From: a bacterium HR30
GTDB lineage: Bacteria; Desulfobacterota; Binatia; HRBIN30
NCBI GenBank assembly: GCA_002898795.1
Contig: BEIG01000028.1
Location: forward strand, 1 to 33,302
Reading direction: 5' to 3'
DNA length: 33,302 nt
Made by a program: the position numbers and the translations under genes
The notes under the pieces: generated by a model
The model's input: only the letters and a program-made list of their open reading frames with translations
Databases searched by the model: none
Told to the model about the DNA's origin: nothing
Shown: one piece after another, positions 26,379 to 33,302 of the stretch
Layout of the letters: each line of letters opens with the position of its first letter
How positions within the stretch are numbered: the stretch's first letter is position 1

Positions 26379-28406
26379 TCAAATTTGGTAATGTTGCACG
26401 AAGAGGCGCACTTGTTTGGGGAACACGAACACACGATCCCCGCAGTTGATTTGCAACTGCGCAAGCCGCTCCCGAGCGATCTCCACGCGAATGGGAAAAC
26501 CAAAGTCCACAGCAAAGAGTTCGAGCCGCACGGCCGCGCCGATCCGCACAATTCGAATCACTTCGGCCTTGAGGCTCGAGGTGCCCCGCGGGATTCGATC
26601 GACTTCGAACTCGTGCGGGCGAACGTAGGCAGTTACAGGTTGCGACTCCTCGTGCGAGCCGTGCGGGTAAACAACTTCCAAGTTGCCCAGAAGCGCCCGG
26701 CCACCTTCGAGCCGGCCGTGAAAAACGTTCACGTTTCCTAAAAAGTCCATCACGAACGCATTGGCCGGCCGCTCGAACACCTCCTCTGGCGTACCCTCTT
26801 GTTCCACGCGGCCACGACTCATCACCACGATGCGATCGGCTACCTCGAAGGCTTCCTCCTGGTCGTGCGTGACCAAAACCGTGGTCACCGAGAGTTCGTC
26901 GTGAAGCCGGCGCAACCATTGGCGCAGTTCCTTTCGCACCTGAGCGTCGAGCGCGCCAAATGGCTCGTCCAACAGAAGTACCTTTGGGGCCGGGGCCAAC
27001 GCCCGGGCAAGCGCGACGCGTTGCCGCTGGCCTCCGGACAACTGTGAAGGCAGTAACCCGCTCATTCCTTCGAGCTTCACGAGCGAAAGCAATTCGCGGA
27101 CACGCCGTTCGATCTCGGCTTTCTTCCACCCGCGCACCCGCAGCCCGAAGGCAACGTTGTCGAACACCGTCATGTGGCGGAACAAGGCGTAGTGTTGAAA
27201 GACAAAGCCAATGTTGCGCTCGCGCGCCGGACGTTCGGTGACGTCAACGCCGCGGTAAAGGATTGCTCCTTCGTCAGGGAATTCGAGCCCGGCGATGATG
27301 CGCAAAAGCGTGGTTTTGCCCGAGCCAGAGGGGCCGAGCAAAGCCACGAACGAACCATCGGGCACCTCGAGGGACAGGCGGTCCACAGCCGTGAACGCCC
27401 CGAACCGTTTGGTCACTTCACGCACCACGATGCCACCGGCTGCTTCCGCCTGAGGAAGCGGAGCCTTCTTCGCAGGGGCGCTATGGCGAGCGACATCCAC
27501 TCGGGCTTCGCCGGTGGCTCGATCCGCTTCGCCGGTACGCTCGTGAAAGCGGCTTTCGAGGTCGCGCGTGGTTTTCCACTCCACCAACCGTTTCAGCACC
27601 AGCGTAACGATCGCCAGCAGCGACAACACGGAAGCCAAGGCAAATGCGCCTGGCATGTTGTATTCCTGGAAAAGTCGTTCCACGCGCAGGGCCATCGTGT
27701 CGCTTTGGCCAGCGATGCGGCCGGAAACCACGGCAACCGCACCGAATTCCCCGAGGGCACGGGCATTACAGAGAATCAGCCCGTACAAGAGGCCCCATTT
27801 GATGTTCGGGAGCGTGACCCACCAGAAAATCTGCCAGCCTCGTGCTCCTAAGCTCACGCCTGCAACTTCGTCATCCGAGCCAATCGCCTCCATGACTGGG
27901 ATGAGCTCCCGCGCAACGAACGGCAAGGTGACGAAGGCCGTAGCCAGAATGAGCCCGGGGGTGTGGAAGACGATCTCGATGCCGTACTGCCGGAGCCACG
28001 GACCCAAGTAGCCATGTAAGCCGAAGAGGAAGACCAAGCTCATGCCGGCAACCACGGGCGACACGGCAAAGGGCAAATCGATCAAAGCCACCAGCAAGCT
28101 GCGCCCCGGAAACCGAAAGCGCGCTATGGCCCACGCCGCGGCTACGCCAAAGACCGCGTTGGCGGCTACCGCAACCGCTGCAACTCGTAAGGTGAGCCAA
28201 ATGGCCGCACGCGTCTCGGGGTCGTTCACGATGTGATCCCAATACGCCCGCGGGCCTTGCGCCAGCGCCTCGGAAAACACTTGCGCCAAAGGCACCACGA
28301 CGAACACGGCCATCACGGCGATCGCGGTGGCAATCGACACGAGCCGTATCGGCGCAGGATCGTGTGATACCTTGGTCGGGCTCGAAAGCATCTTTTTCCT
28401 AATCAT
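26379..28406 (-). CDS. Sulfate/thiosulfate ABC transporter, fused permease CysW and ATPase CysA
   Basis: One 675-aa frame joins two normally separate subunits. Residues about 1-285 are CysW: several membrane helices (for example [20 protein letters not shown]), [20 protein letters not shown], and the ATPase-docking EAA-type loop around [20 protein letters not shown]. Residues ~285-335 are a charged, Ala/Pro-rich linker. From ~336 is Cys[21 protein letters not shown], Walker [10 protein letters not shown], signature [15 protein letters not shown], Walker [27 protein letters not shown], then the C-terminal TOBE-like regulatory domain. No stop or frameshift is visible at the joint. It is the last gene of sbp-cysT-cysWA and overlaps the cysT stop by 8 nt. 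Role: driving sulfate uptake with CysT and the binding protein. Confidence 0.93.
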   Translation of the reverse strand: MIRKKMLSSPTKVSHDPAPIRLVSIATAIAVMAVFVVVPLAQVFSEALAQGPRAYWDHIVNDPETRAAIWLTLRVAAVAVAANAVFGVAAAWAIARFRFPGRSLLVALIDLPFAVSPVVAGMSLVFLFGLHGYLGPWLRQYGIEIVFHTPGLILATAFVTLPFVARELIPVMEAIGSDDEVAGVSLGARGWQIFWWVTLPNIKWGLLYGLILCNARALGEFGAVAVVSGRIAGQSDTMALRVERLFQEYNMPGAFALASVLSLLAIVTLVLKRLVEWKTTRDLESRFHERTGEADRATGEARVDVARHSAPAKKAPLPQAEAAGGIVVREVTKRFGAFTAVDRLSLEVPDGSFVALLGPSGSGKTTLLRIIAGLEFPDEGAILYRGVDVTERPARERNIGFVFQHYALFRHMTVFDNVAFGLRVRGWKKAEIERRVRELLSLVKLEGMSGLLPSQLSGGQRQRVALARALAPAPKVLLLDEPFGALDAQVRKELRQWLRRLHDELSVTTVLVTHDQEEAFEVADRIVVMSRGRVEQEGTPEEVFERPANAFVMDFLGNVNVFHGRLEGGRALLGNLEVVYPHGSHEESQPVTAYVRPHEFEVDRIPRGTSSLKAEVIRIVRIGAAVRLELFAVDFGFPIRVEIARERLAQLQINCGDRVFVFPKQVRLFVQHYQI

Positions 28407-29223
28407 GGTGACTACTCCAACGTTCCAATCGGTTGATCAAAAGCAGCATCCCCAAAGAGGCCGCGAGCAGCACTGTGCCCATCGCGGCGGCCTCGGCGTA
28501 GTGGAACGACTCCAGGGCGGCGACGATGAGAACCGGCGCGATCTCGGTCCTGAACGGGAGGTTCCCCGATACGAACACGACCGACCCGTACTCGCCCAGC
28601 CCCCGTGCGAAGGCCAAAGCAAATCCGGTAATCAGCGCGGGAAGGATCGAAGGCACGATGACCCATGCGATCGTCTGCCACCAAGATGCGCCCAGAGAGG
28701 CCGCGGCTTCCTCCCATTCCGCGTCGAGATCGGCCAGCACCGACTGTACGGTGCGCACCACAAATGGGATGCCGAGAAAGACGAGCACCAAGACAATCGC
28801 CAGCCGAGAGTAAGCTGCTTGAATCCCGAGAGGCGCGAGATAGCGTCCCAGCCAACCGTTTTTCGCGTACAGGCTCGAATACACCAACCCAGCAACTGCC
28901 GTGGGCAGCGCCAGGGGCAGATCGACCAGAGCGTCGAGAAGCCTCTTTCCGAAAAACTCGTATCGCACGAGCACCCACGCGATGAGCGTGCCCAGGGGGA
29001 CGCTCACCCCTGCCGCAACCAGCGAGGTGCCTAGGCTCAGCGCGTAAGCCGCGCGCGCCCGTGGGGTCCACACCGCGGCCGCGAACTCCTCCCAGCTCAG
29101 CGAAAAAGCCTTGAACACACAGGCGGAGAGCGGAACGAGCACGATGGCCGTGAGATACAAGATCGTGTACCCGAGGCCGGTCGGAAAACCTGGCAACACA
29201 CGCGCAGGGCCCACCTGGGTCAT
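28399..29223 (-). CDS. cysT: Sulfate ABC transporter permease CysT (CysU)
   Basis: Inner-membrane permease subunit, 274 aa, with about six hydrophobic helices. It has the family segments [20 protein letters not shown] near the N-terminus and [20 protein letters not shown]. The cytoplasmic EAA loop is [20 protein letters not shown], followed by [20 protein letters not shown], characteristic of CysT. It pairs with the CysW half of the fusion protein to form the channel. Its ATG overlaps the sbp stop by 4 nt (ATGA) and its TAG overlaps the cysWA start by 8 nt, so all three are tightly coupled. Confidence 0.94.
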   Translation of the reverse strand: MTQVGPARVLPGFPTGLGYTILYLTAIVLVPLSACVFKAFSLSWEEFAAAVWTPRARAAYALSLGTSLVAAGVSVPLGTLIAWVLVRYEFFGKRLLDALVDLPLALPTAVAGLVYSSLYAKNGWLGRYLAPLGIQAAYSRLAIVLVLVFLGIPFVVRTVQSVLADLDAEWEEAAASLGASWWQTIAWVIVPSILPALITGFALAFARGLGEYGSVVFVSGNLPFRTEIAPVLIVAALESFHYAEAAAMGTVLLAASLGMLLLINRLERWSSHHD

Positions 29224-30236
29224 CGTGCCCCTCCCTGGTAAATCTGATCGAAAAGTGCGCCGTCAGCGAAAAATTTCTCGTGCACCTCGACCCAGTCGCG
29301 GGCGATATCCCCGACGGTAAACAACCGGATGGCGGGAAAAGCCGCGGCAAATCGTTGCTGTACCTCGGCGTTGACTGGCCGGTAGAAATGCCGGGCAACG
29401 ATCTCCTGGGCTTCCGTCGAATAGAGGAACTCCAAGTAAGCCTTGGCCGCCTTTCCCGTTCGGCGCCGCTCTACGTTAGCGTCGACCACCGCAACGGTTG
29501 GCTCTGCCAGGATGCTGATCGGTGGGTGGAGCAACTCCAGTTGGCCCTTGGCTTCTGCCACTTCCAAATGGGCTTCGTTTTCCCAGGTGAGGTGAACGTC
29601 GCCGATTTCCCGTTGCGCAAACGTGACCGTCGAAGCACGTGCACCGGAGTCGAGTACCGGAACCTGGCGGTAAAGCTTCGACACGAACTCTCGCGCTTCT
29701 TTCTCCGTGCCGCCGCGCTGCGTCACGGAACCCCACGCCGCCAAAAACGCAAGCTTGCCGTTGCCCGATGTTTTGGGGCTCGGCACGACGACCTCGATCC
29801 CGGGTCGTACGAGATCCGGCCAGTCGCGGATGGACTTCGGATTGCCTTTCCGCACCACGAACACGATCGTCGAAGTCCAAGGCCCCGAGCGATTCGGAAG
29901 ACGGGTCTCCCAGCCTGGGGCAATGAGTCCGGCTTTGCGAATTGCATCCACGTCGGGCCAAAGGGCCAGCGTCACGACATCGGCGCCAAGGCCGTCGATG
30001 ACTGCTCGCGCCTGTGACGCCGAGCCACCGTGGGATTGCTTGATGGAGAGAGTGATCCCCGTATCTTGCTGGTATTTGGCAACGAAGATTCGGTTGATCG
30101 CCCGAAACAACTCGCGCGTGGTGTCGTAGGAAACGTGAAGAAGCTCCAGCGAGCGAGAATCGCTGTAGCCCGTGATCGGCGACATCACCGACGTGGTGAC
30201 GACGCCAACGAAGACAACAATCTGTGCGAACTTCAT
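29220..30236 (-). CDS. sbp: Periplasmic sulfate-binding protein (Sbp/CysP family)
   Basis: Captures sulfate (or thiosulfate) in the periplasm and delivers it to CysT/CysW. The 338-aa protein has a signal peptide (MKFAQIVVFVGVVTTSVMSP...) and the family hallmarks LLHVSYDTTRELF, SIKQSHGGSASQARAVIDGL with ADVVTLALWPDVD, VVVPSPKTSGNGKLAFLAAW and VHLTWENEAHLE. The ATG at 30236 was preferred over one at 30284 because AGGAGG lies just upstream and the signal peptide starts here. It is first in the sulfate operon and sits about 50 nt after a strong terminator hairpin that belongs to the upstream attenuator, so its expression probably depends on antitermination. Confidence 0.94.
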   Translation of the reverse strand: MKFAQIVVFVGVVTTSVMSPITGYSDSRSLELLHVSYDTTRELFRAINRIFVAKYQQDTGITLSIKQSHGGSASQARAVIDGLGADVVTLALWPDVDAIRKAGLIAPGWETRLPNRSGPWTSTIVFVVRKGNPKSIRDWPDLVRPGIEVVVPSPKTSGNGKLAFLAAWGSVTQRGGTEKEAREFVSKLYRQVPVLDSGARASTVTFAQREIGDVHLTWENEAHLEVAEAKGQLELLHPPISILAEPTVAVVDANVERRRTGKAAKAYLEFLYSTEAQEIVARHFYRPVNAEVQQRFAAAFPAIRLFTVGDIARDWVEVHEKFFADGALFDQIYQGGAR

Positions 30237-30280
30237 AAACCCTCCTGCTTTGGAACTGGTGCGAACGCGGGACTGCGCGA

Positions 30281-30315
30281 ACAAAAAGGCCCGAGAGGCG
30301 ATTCCCTCTCGGGCC
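30281..30315 (-). terminator. Attenuator terminator in the sbp leader (segments 3:4)
   Basis: On the minus strand GGCCCGAGAGG (30315-30305), a 6-nt loop, CCTCTCGGGCC (30298-30288), then TTTTTGT (30287-30281). A perfect 11-bp GC-rich stem followed by a U-tract is a canonical intrinsic terminator, placed about 45 nt before the sbp ATG. Since sbp is the gene it precedes, it must be read through for sulfate uptake genes to be expressed. Confidence 0.9.
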
Positions 30316-30340
30316 TAAGTGACGCGAGCGCGAAGGGGGT

Positions 30341-30439
30341 TTACGAAGCGCGGAGCGACACGTCTCCCCGGCGTGGGGCCCGAGAGGCCTCACGGGCCTG
30401 CGTACAGCAACAACAGTGGATGAAGTTTCCAGGGAGCAT
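30341..30439 (-). CDS. Poly-cysteine leader peptide of the sulfate uptake operon
   Basis: A 32-codon ORF beginning MLPGNFIHCCCCTQAR and ending at TAA (30343-30341). Four consecutive Cys codons, TGT TGT TGC TGT, occupy 30415-30404. The next bases form leader hairpin 1:2. A ribosome stalled on the Cys codons for want of Cys-tRNA would cover segment 1 and free segment 2 to form the antiterminator. A ribosome that reaches the stop would let 1:2 and 3:4 form, ending transcription. No ribosome site is seen; the ATG lies only about 4-6 nt after the predicted transcription start, so translation may be leaderless. Poly-Cys leader ORFs acting as cysteine attenuators are known in mycobacteria; here the role is inferred from layout. 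The residues after the Cys run look unconstrained, as expected. Confidence 0.8.
   Translation of the reverse strand: MLPGNFIHCCCCTQAREASRAPRRGDVSLRAS
30377..30398 (-). promoter_or_regulatory. Leader hairpin 1:2 and antiterminator strand
   Basis: Segment 1 (GGCCCG, 30398-30393) can pair with CGGGCC (30382-30377), making a hairpin that starts 5 nt after the last Cys codon. Segment 2 (CCTCTCGGGCC, 30387-30377) is identical to the terminator's 3' arm, so it can instead pair perfectly over 11 bp with the terminator's 5' arm at 30315-30305 and block termination. Confidence 0.85.
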
Positions 30440-30451
30440 GCGTGCGCGCGC

Positions 30452-30479
30452 ATTTAAACGGGCAAAGCACCTGCGTCAA
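30452..30479 (-). promoter_or_regulatory. Sigma70-like promoter of the sulfate operon
   Basis: On the minus strand TTGACG (30479-30474), a 16-bp spacer, TTAAAT (30457-30452); TAAATG with a 17-bp spacer is an equivalent reading. The predicted start is about 30443-30445, just before the leader-peptide ATG at 30439. This gives a leader of roughly 205 nt ahead of sbp. Confidence 0.65.
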
Positions 30480-30501
30480 GCCCCACGAACCAACTTCGCC
30501 T

Positions 30502-30530
30502 GGGAGCGCAGGCGTCTCGCCTGCATTTGG
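30502..30530. repeat. Dispersed palindromic repeat GGGAGCGCAGGCG-TCT-CGCCTGC
   Basis: GCAGGCG (30508-30514), TCT, CGCCTGC (30518-30524), preceded by GGGAGC. A related, decayed copy lies at 8428-8452. It lies 20-30 bp upstream of the sulfate promoter. From 30530 to about 30870 I see no supported gene; minus-strand frames there read mostly as low-information Arg/Pro/Ser sequence. Confidence 0.65.
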
Positions 30531-30873
30531 AGTGATGCGCCGTTCGGCATCGATCCTCGGGAATCGAGCGCACCCCAGTGGGCGAGTTTCCAACGGTCGC
30601 TTTGGCCATGGGCTCCCATGCGCGTAGGTCGGTGTTGCCCTCGCGGGCTCCGGTGCCCAAGGAAGCTTTCACCTCCGCGTGCTGGGGCACAGTGGCTTCG
30701 AAACTTGCCGAGAACGCTGTTGCCTGGTCCAGGAGAAACGCGCTCTCTAGGATCCACTCCAACCCCCAGCGATGGAAAACTCCTCTGGGCTTGCGTTGCG
30801 GCCAGCAAGGACTGGGGCCCTGTCCCAACTGTGACGGCCGACGTCCCGGATAGGAACTCAGGAGGATCGGGCC

Positions 30874-31023
30874 ATGACTAAGCATCGAAGTCGCGGATCG
30901 TTCCTTCCTCCGGCTCGAACCTTCGTAGCCGTGCTTGTCGCCTGCGTTGTCCGTCCCTTTGGGCAAGAAGCGCAAGCCAATCCGCGCCTTCAGGTAGGCA
31001 CGATTCAAGGCCAGCTCGGTTGA
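30874..31023 (+). pseudogene. Truncated secreted protein: signal peptide followed by an early TGA
   Basis: The ATG at 30874 has CAGGAGG 8 nt upstream, an excellent initiation site. The 49 codons encode a typical signal peptide (basic start MTKHRSRG, hydrophobic TFVAVLVACVV, cleavage-like QEAQA before NPR) and then LQVGTIQGQLG before a TGA at 31021. The frame stays open beyond the stop for about 40 more codons (ESNLLPVAPQAKLTS...). This suggests the 5' end of a secreted or surface protein gene that has been interrupted and lost. A genuine short secreted peptide is possible. No family is identified. Confidence 0.4.
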
Positions 31024-31207
31024 GAGAGCAATCTGCTTCCCGTTGCGCCACAAGCCAAGCTCACGTCGAAACACCAGAGCCTTCGTGCTGCTCCGCAAGG
31101 ATCGGGATGGCAGGCGTGGCACTGCGCTCCGCGCGGGGGTGCAACCGCCCGCTAGGGCACCTTCGCTTGGCGCGGGAAACCTCCGTTCCCAAGCGGCGCC
31201 TTTAGGA

Positions 31208-31233
31208 GCAAAACCCCTGCCGCTTACGGCGGC
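31208..31233 (-). terminator. Possible weak terminator after the CSLREA protein gene
   Basis: On the minus strand GCCGC (31233-31229), CGTAA loop, GCGGC (31223-31219), then AGGGGTTTT. The U-run is short and starts a few bases after the stem. A second small stem (AGCGG/CCGCT) lies at 31245-31261. Confidence 0.35.
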
Positions 31234-31283
31234 GGGAGGGAGAAGCGGCGGAAAACCGCTGCTTGCTCGGGGGGGCAGACCGT

Positions 31284-32879
31284 CTACACCACCACCACCC
31301 GCCGTCGCACCAGGTACAGCCCGGTACACACCAGCAAGAGCACCAGTGCTGCCAGGCCCCTTTGGTCCACGGTGGGGATGGGCTCCACCCGCTGCCAGGC
31401 GGTGATGGTGAGCTCGGCGGTGTCGCAGACGGCTCCCACGCACACCTGGTAAGCCACCACGCAGCTTCCGGAGGACGGCACGGTGAAGGTGGCCTCGCCG
31501 GTGGTGCTGTTGATGTTGGCGGATGGGCAATTGGTGCCGGTCTGCAACAAGCTAAAGGTAGCGCTTCCTGGCAGGCTGCCCGTGCCGTACTGGTCGTTGG
31601 TGCCCACGTTGTAGCTTTGGCTGGTGTTGGCCAGGAAGGTGGCCGCGTCATCCACGGCGTCCACAGGGGGTCCTTGGGCCTCGAAGGAGCCGATGTCGCA
31701 AATAGGTGTGCCGTTACCATCGCTATCCTGTGGGCGGGTGACGCCGTTTTGGGATTGGTTGCTGACCGGTGGATTGGCGCAGGTGGTGTTATCACCAGCG
31801 TCAATGGCCGGGCTGCCGGAGTTGAGCGGGAAGTAGCCGGGGGAGCCGGTGAGCGAGCCGAGAGCGGGGTCTTGGCCGACAATGTTGCCGTTCACGCCGT
31901 TGAGAAGGCCGCAGGCGTTCGTGCCGGTGCTTTCGATGAGGTTGTTGATATTTGAGCCGCTCAACGTTCCGGTGCAATCCCCGCCGCTTGGGCTGTTGGC
32001 GATGATGGTGTTCTGGAGCGTCGCCGAGGAGCCAGTATAGACGGAGATGCCGCCGCCAAGGCTGGCGCTGTTGCCGGAGAAGGTGCTGTTGGTCACGTTC
32101 AGCGTGCCGTAGTTAAAGATGCCGCCGCCGCCGACGGCGCTGTTGCCGGCGAAGGTGCTGTTGGTCACGGTCAGCGTGGCGGCGTTGGAGATGCCGCCGC
32201 CGTGGTAGGCGCTGTTGCCGGAGAAGGTGCTGTTGGTCACGGTCAGGGTGCCGCCGGCGTTGAAGATGCCGCCGCCATGGAACTGAGCGCTGTTGCCGGA
32301 GAAGGTGCTGTTGGTCACGGTCAGCGTACCGCCGGCGTTGAAGATGCCGCCACCGCCGGCCGCACCCGGAGGAATGACCGTGTTGCCGGAGAAGGTGCTG
32401 TTGGTCACGGTCAGGGTGCCGCCATTGTAGATGCCGGCGCCGTCACCACTGCTCGCTCCATTGGCGATGGTCAGGTTTTGCAGGGTGAGGTTGGCGCCAC
32501 TGTCCACCACCATCACCCGCACGCTGCCACCGCCGCTGATGGTGATGGTTTGCCCCGTGCCGTCTATCGTCAGCTTCCCTGCAGTGCTCGCGCTCACGAT
32601 GTTGGGCAGCGTGGAGCCGAGCGTGATCGTGCCGCTGACGTTAAAGTCGATGGTGTCGTCACCTGGGCTATCAGGGCCGCAATTGCCGTTACCGGCGCCG
32701 TTGGCGCTTTGAATGGCTTCGCGCAGCGAGCATTTCCCATCGCTAGAGTCCACCGTGTCGTTTGTGGTGTTCACGGTGTACGTGGCCGCTCCCGCCGGCC
32801 CGGCCGTAAGCCCCAAGACAAAGCAGAAAGCCAGGTCCAAAAACGCCTTGTGCCCCTTCCCTGAAATCCCCTTTGTCAT
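31284..32879 (-). CDS. CSLREA-domain right-handed beta-helix surface protein with IPTL-like C-terminus
   Basis: Exported protein of 531 aa. A signal peptide (about 1-31, cleavage near PAGA-A) is followed by TYTVNTTNDT and the CSLREAI motif (50-56) that names the CSLREA domain. A parallel beta-helix region follows with five repeats of TLTVTNSTFSGNSA..GGGI (155-280), then the segment ending FPLNSGSPAIDAGD and CDIGSFEAQ typical of the choice-of-anchor Q domain, then a VDAVDDAATF Ig/cadherin-like domain. The C-terminus (PIPTVDQRGLAALVLLLVCT, then RRR) resembles the IPTL-CTERM sorting signal but has Val-Asp-Gln-Arg in place of the usual Leu-Ser-Glu-Trp. GGGGAGG lies 6 nt before the ATG. Likely a cell-surface or matrix protein; ligand unknown. 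Confidence 0.9.
   Translation of the reverse strand: MTKGISGKGHKAFLDLAFCFVLGLTAGPAGAATYTVNTTNDTVDSSDGKCSLREAIQSANGAGNGNCGPDSPGDDTIDFNVSGTITLGSTLPNIVSASTAGKLTIDGTGQTITISGGGSVRVMVVDSGANLTLQNLTIANGASSGDGAGIYNGGTLTVTNSTFSGNTVIPPGAAGGGGIFNAGGTLTVTNSTFSGNSAQFHGGGIFNAGGTLTVTNSTFSGNSAYHGGGISNAATLTVTNSTFAGNSAVGGGGIFNYGTLNVTNSTFSGNSASLGGGISVYTGSSATLQNTIIANSPSGGDCTGTLSGSNINNLIESTGTNACGLLNGVNGNIVGQDPALGSLTGSPGYFPLNSGSPAIDAGDNTTCANPPVSNQSQNGVTRPQDSDGNGTPICDIGSFEAQGPPVDAVDDAATFLANTSQSYNVGTNDQYGTGSLPGSATFSLLQTGTNCPSANINSTTGEATFTVPSSGSCVVAYQVCVGAVCDTAELTITAWQRVEPIPTVDQRGLAALVLLLVCTGLYLVRRRVVVV
32040..32417 (-). repeat. Intragenic repeats encoding the beta-helix
   Basis: Five near-identical DNA units of about 69-90 bp encode TLTVTNSTFSGNSA followed by a variable GGGIFN turn. 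Identity at the DNA level indicates recent tandem expansion or conversion, allowing copy-number change between strains. Confidence 0.85.
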
Positions 32880-33302
32880 GTTGAGCCTCCCCTTCCCTTA
32901 CCTTCTCCTTTCGTTGTTCCGTGAAACCGCATCGTTCGTTGCTTGCCTCCCGCAAGCACTCCTAGGGAGGCCGGTTTTTCGGGGCCTCAGCAGGGAAAAA
33001 ACACACCCTGCCTGGCAAGTTCTTCGGGGCCGTGGGGAGGTGTTCGTTCGGGATCGGATGGGCCGGTCGCCGAGCTTTGGGGCCAGATCAGCACGACGGA
33101 CACCTTGGCTTGCGAAAGCCTGGGCCTCGGCGGCGTGACCTCAAAGGGGCCCTTTTGCCGTTTTCCCAGCCCTGGCGTTGCCTTTCGAGCGGGTGGGGCG
33201 CTGGCGCAAAACCGCCACTCGGCAAAAGCGGTTCGACCGTGGCGCTGGCCTGGTGGCCCCGCCAAGGCGAGGAGCCGAAGGTCCCAGAACCCCTCGGGGC
33301 CG
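32880..33302. other. Upstream region of the CSLREA gene, no other gene seen
   Basis: About 420 bp to the window end. Besides the ribosome site before 32879, a 6-bp hairpin GCTTGC/GCAAGC lies at 32941-32957. I found no convincing promoter, riboswitch or coding frame; short open frames here lack ribosome sites and protein-like composition. Confidence 0.5.

Noticed and set aside
30241-30440. SAM, T-box or cobalamin riboswitch in the sulfate leader
   Set aside because: I looked for the S-box core, the T-box AGGGTGG motif and the B12 box; none is present. The Cys-codon run and segments 1-4 explain the region better.
31021-31023. TGA as a selenocysteine codon in the secreted ORF
   Set aside because: No selenoprotein family match or evident SECIS-like hairpin; an ordinary nonsense stop is simpler.
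30454-31530. Minus-strand frame of 358 codons downstream of the CSLREA gene
   Set aside because: It begins antisense-frame within the CSLREA gene, crosses the dispersed palindrome and shows no family features; probably high-GC open frame by chance.

Overview
This is a GC-rich bacterial chromosomal window. Diderm-type genes (RecBCD, a bactofilin, a periplasmic c-type cytochrome, a CSLREA beta-helix protein with an IPTL-like C-terminus, a WS/DGAT acyltransferase) point to a Gram-negative, perhaps a deltaproteobacterial or Binatota-like lineage. That placement is inference; no rRNA or other phylogenetic marker is present.

Layout. 1-3.9 kb looks like the edge of a defence or mobile region: the 3' part of a DUF499-family ATPase gene, a dense palindromic repeat array, a REP-associated tyrosine transposase (RAYT) whose coding sequence carries the same repeats in frame, and a remnant of a type I restriction hsdR gene. 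3.9-6.8 kb holds larC (nickel-pincer cofactor synthesis) and an FGGY sugar kinase on the + strand. 6.8-8.4 kb holds a minus-strand group: DUF3467 protein, alpha/beta hydrolase, bactofilin. 8.4-9.3 kb is a non-coding tandem repeat of about 321 bp with four hairpins per unit. 9.3-19.8 kb holds minus-strand recC-recB-recD followed by a dipeptide/oligopeptide ABC ATPase pair (dppD-dppF). 20.1-25.4 kb holds a small Cys-rich membrane protein, an aldehyde dehydrogenase, a small cytochrome c, a shortened UvrC-like GIY-YIG protein and a WS/DGAT acyltransferase. An initiator tRNA-fMet with a good promoter lies at 25.7 kb, next to a small zinc-ribbon-like protein. 26.4-30.5 kb is a sulfate uptake operon (sbp-cysT-cysWA). 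30.5-33.3 kb is mostly non-coding, plus a truncated secreted ORF and a CSLREA/right-handed beta-helix surface protein.

The strongest find is the leader of the sulfate operon. A sigma70-like promoter is followed almost at once by a 32-codon ORF with four consecutive Cys codons. Next come three segments that can form either an 11-bp antiterminator or an 11-bp terminator with a U-tract just before sbp. This is the layout of a ribosome-mediated, cysteine-sensing attenuator controlling sulfate import. The second find is the pair of repeat systems: a RAYT invaded in frame by its probable REP targets, and a 321-bp composite hairpin array in which one stem differs between units by a compensatory base-pair change.
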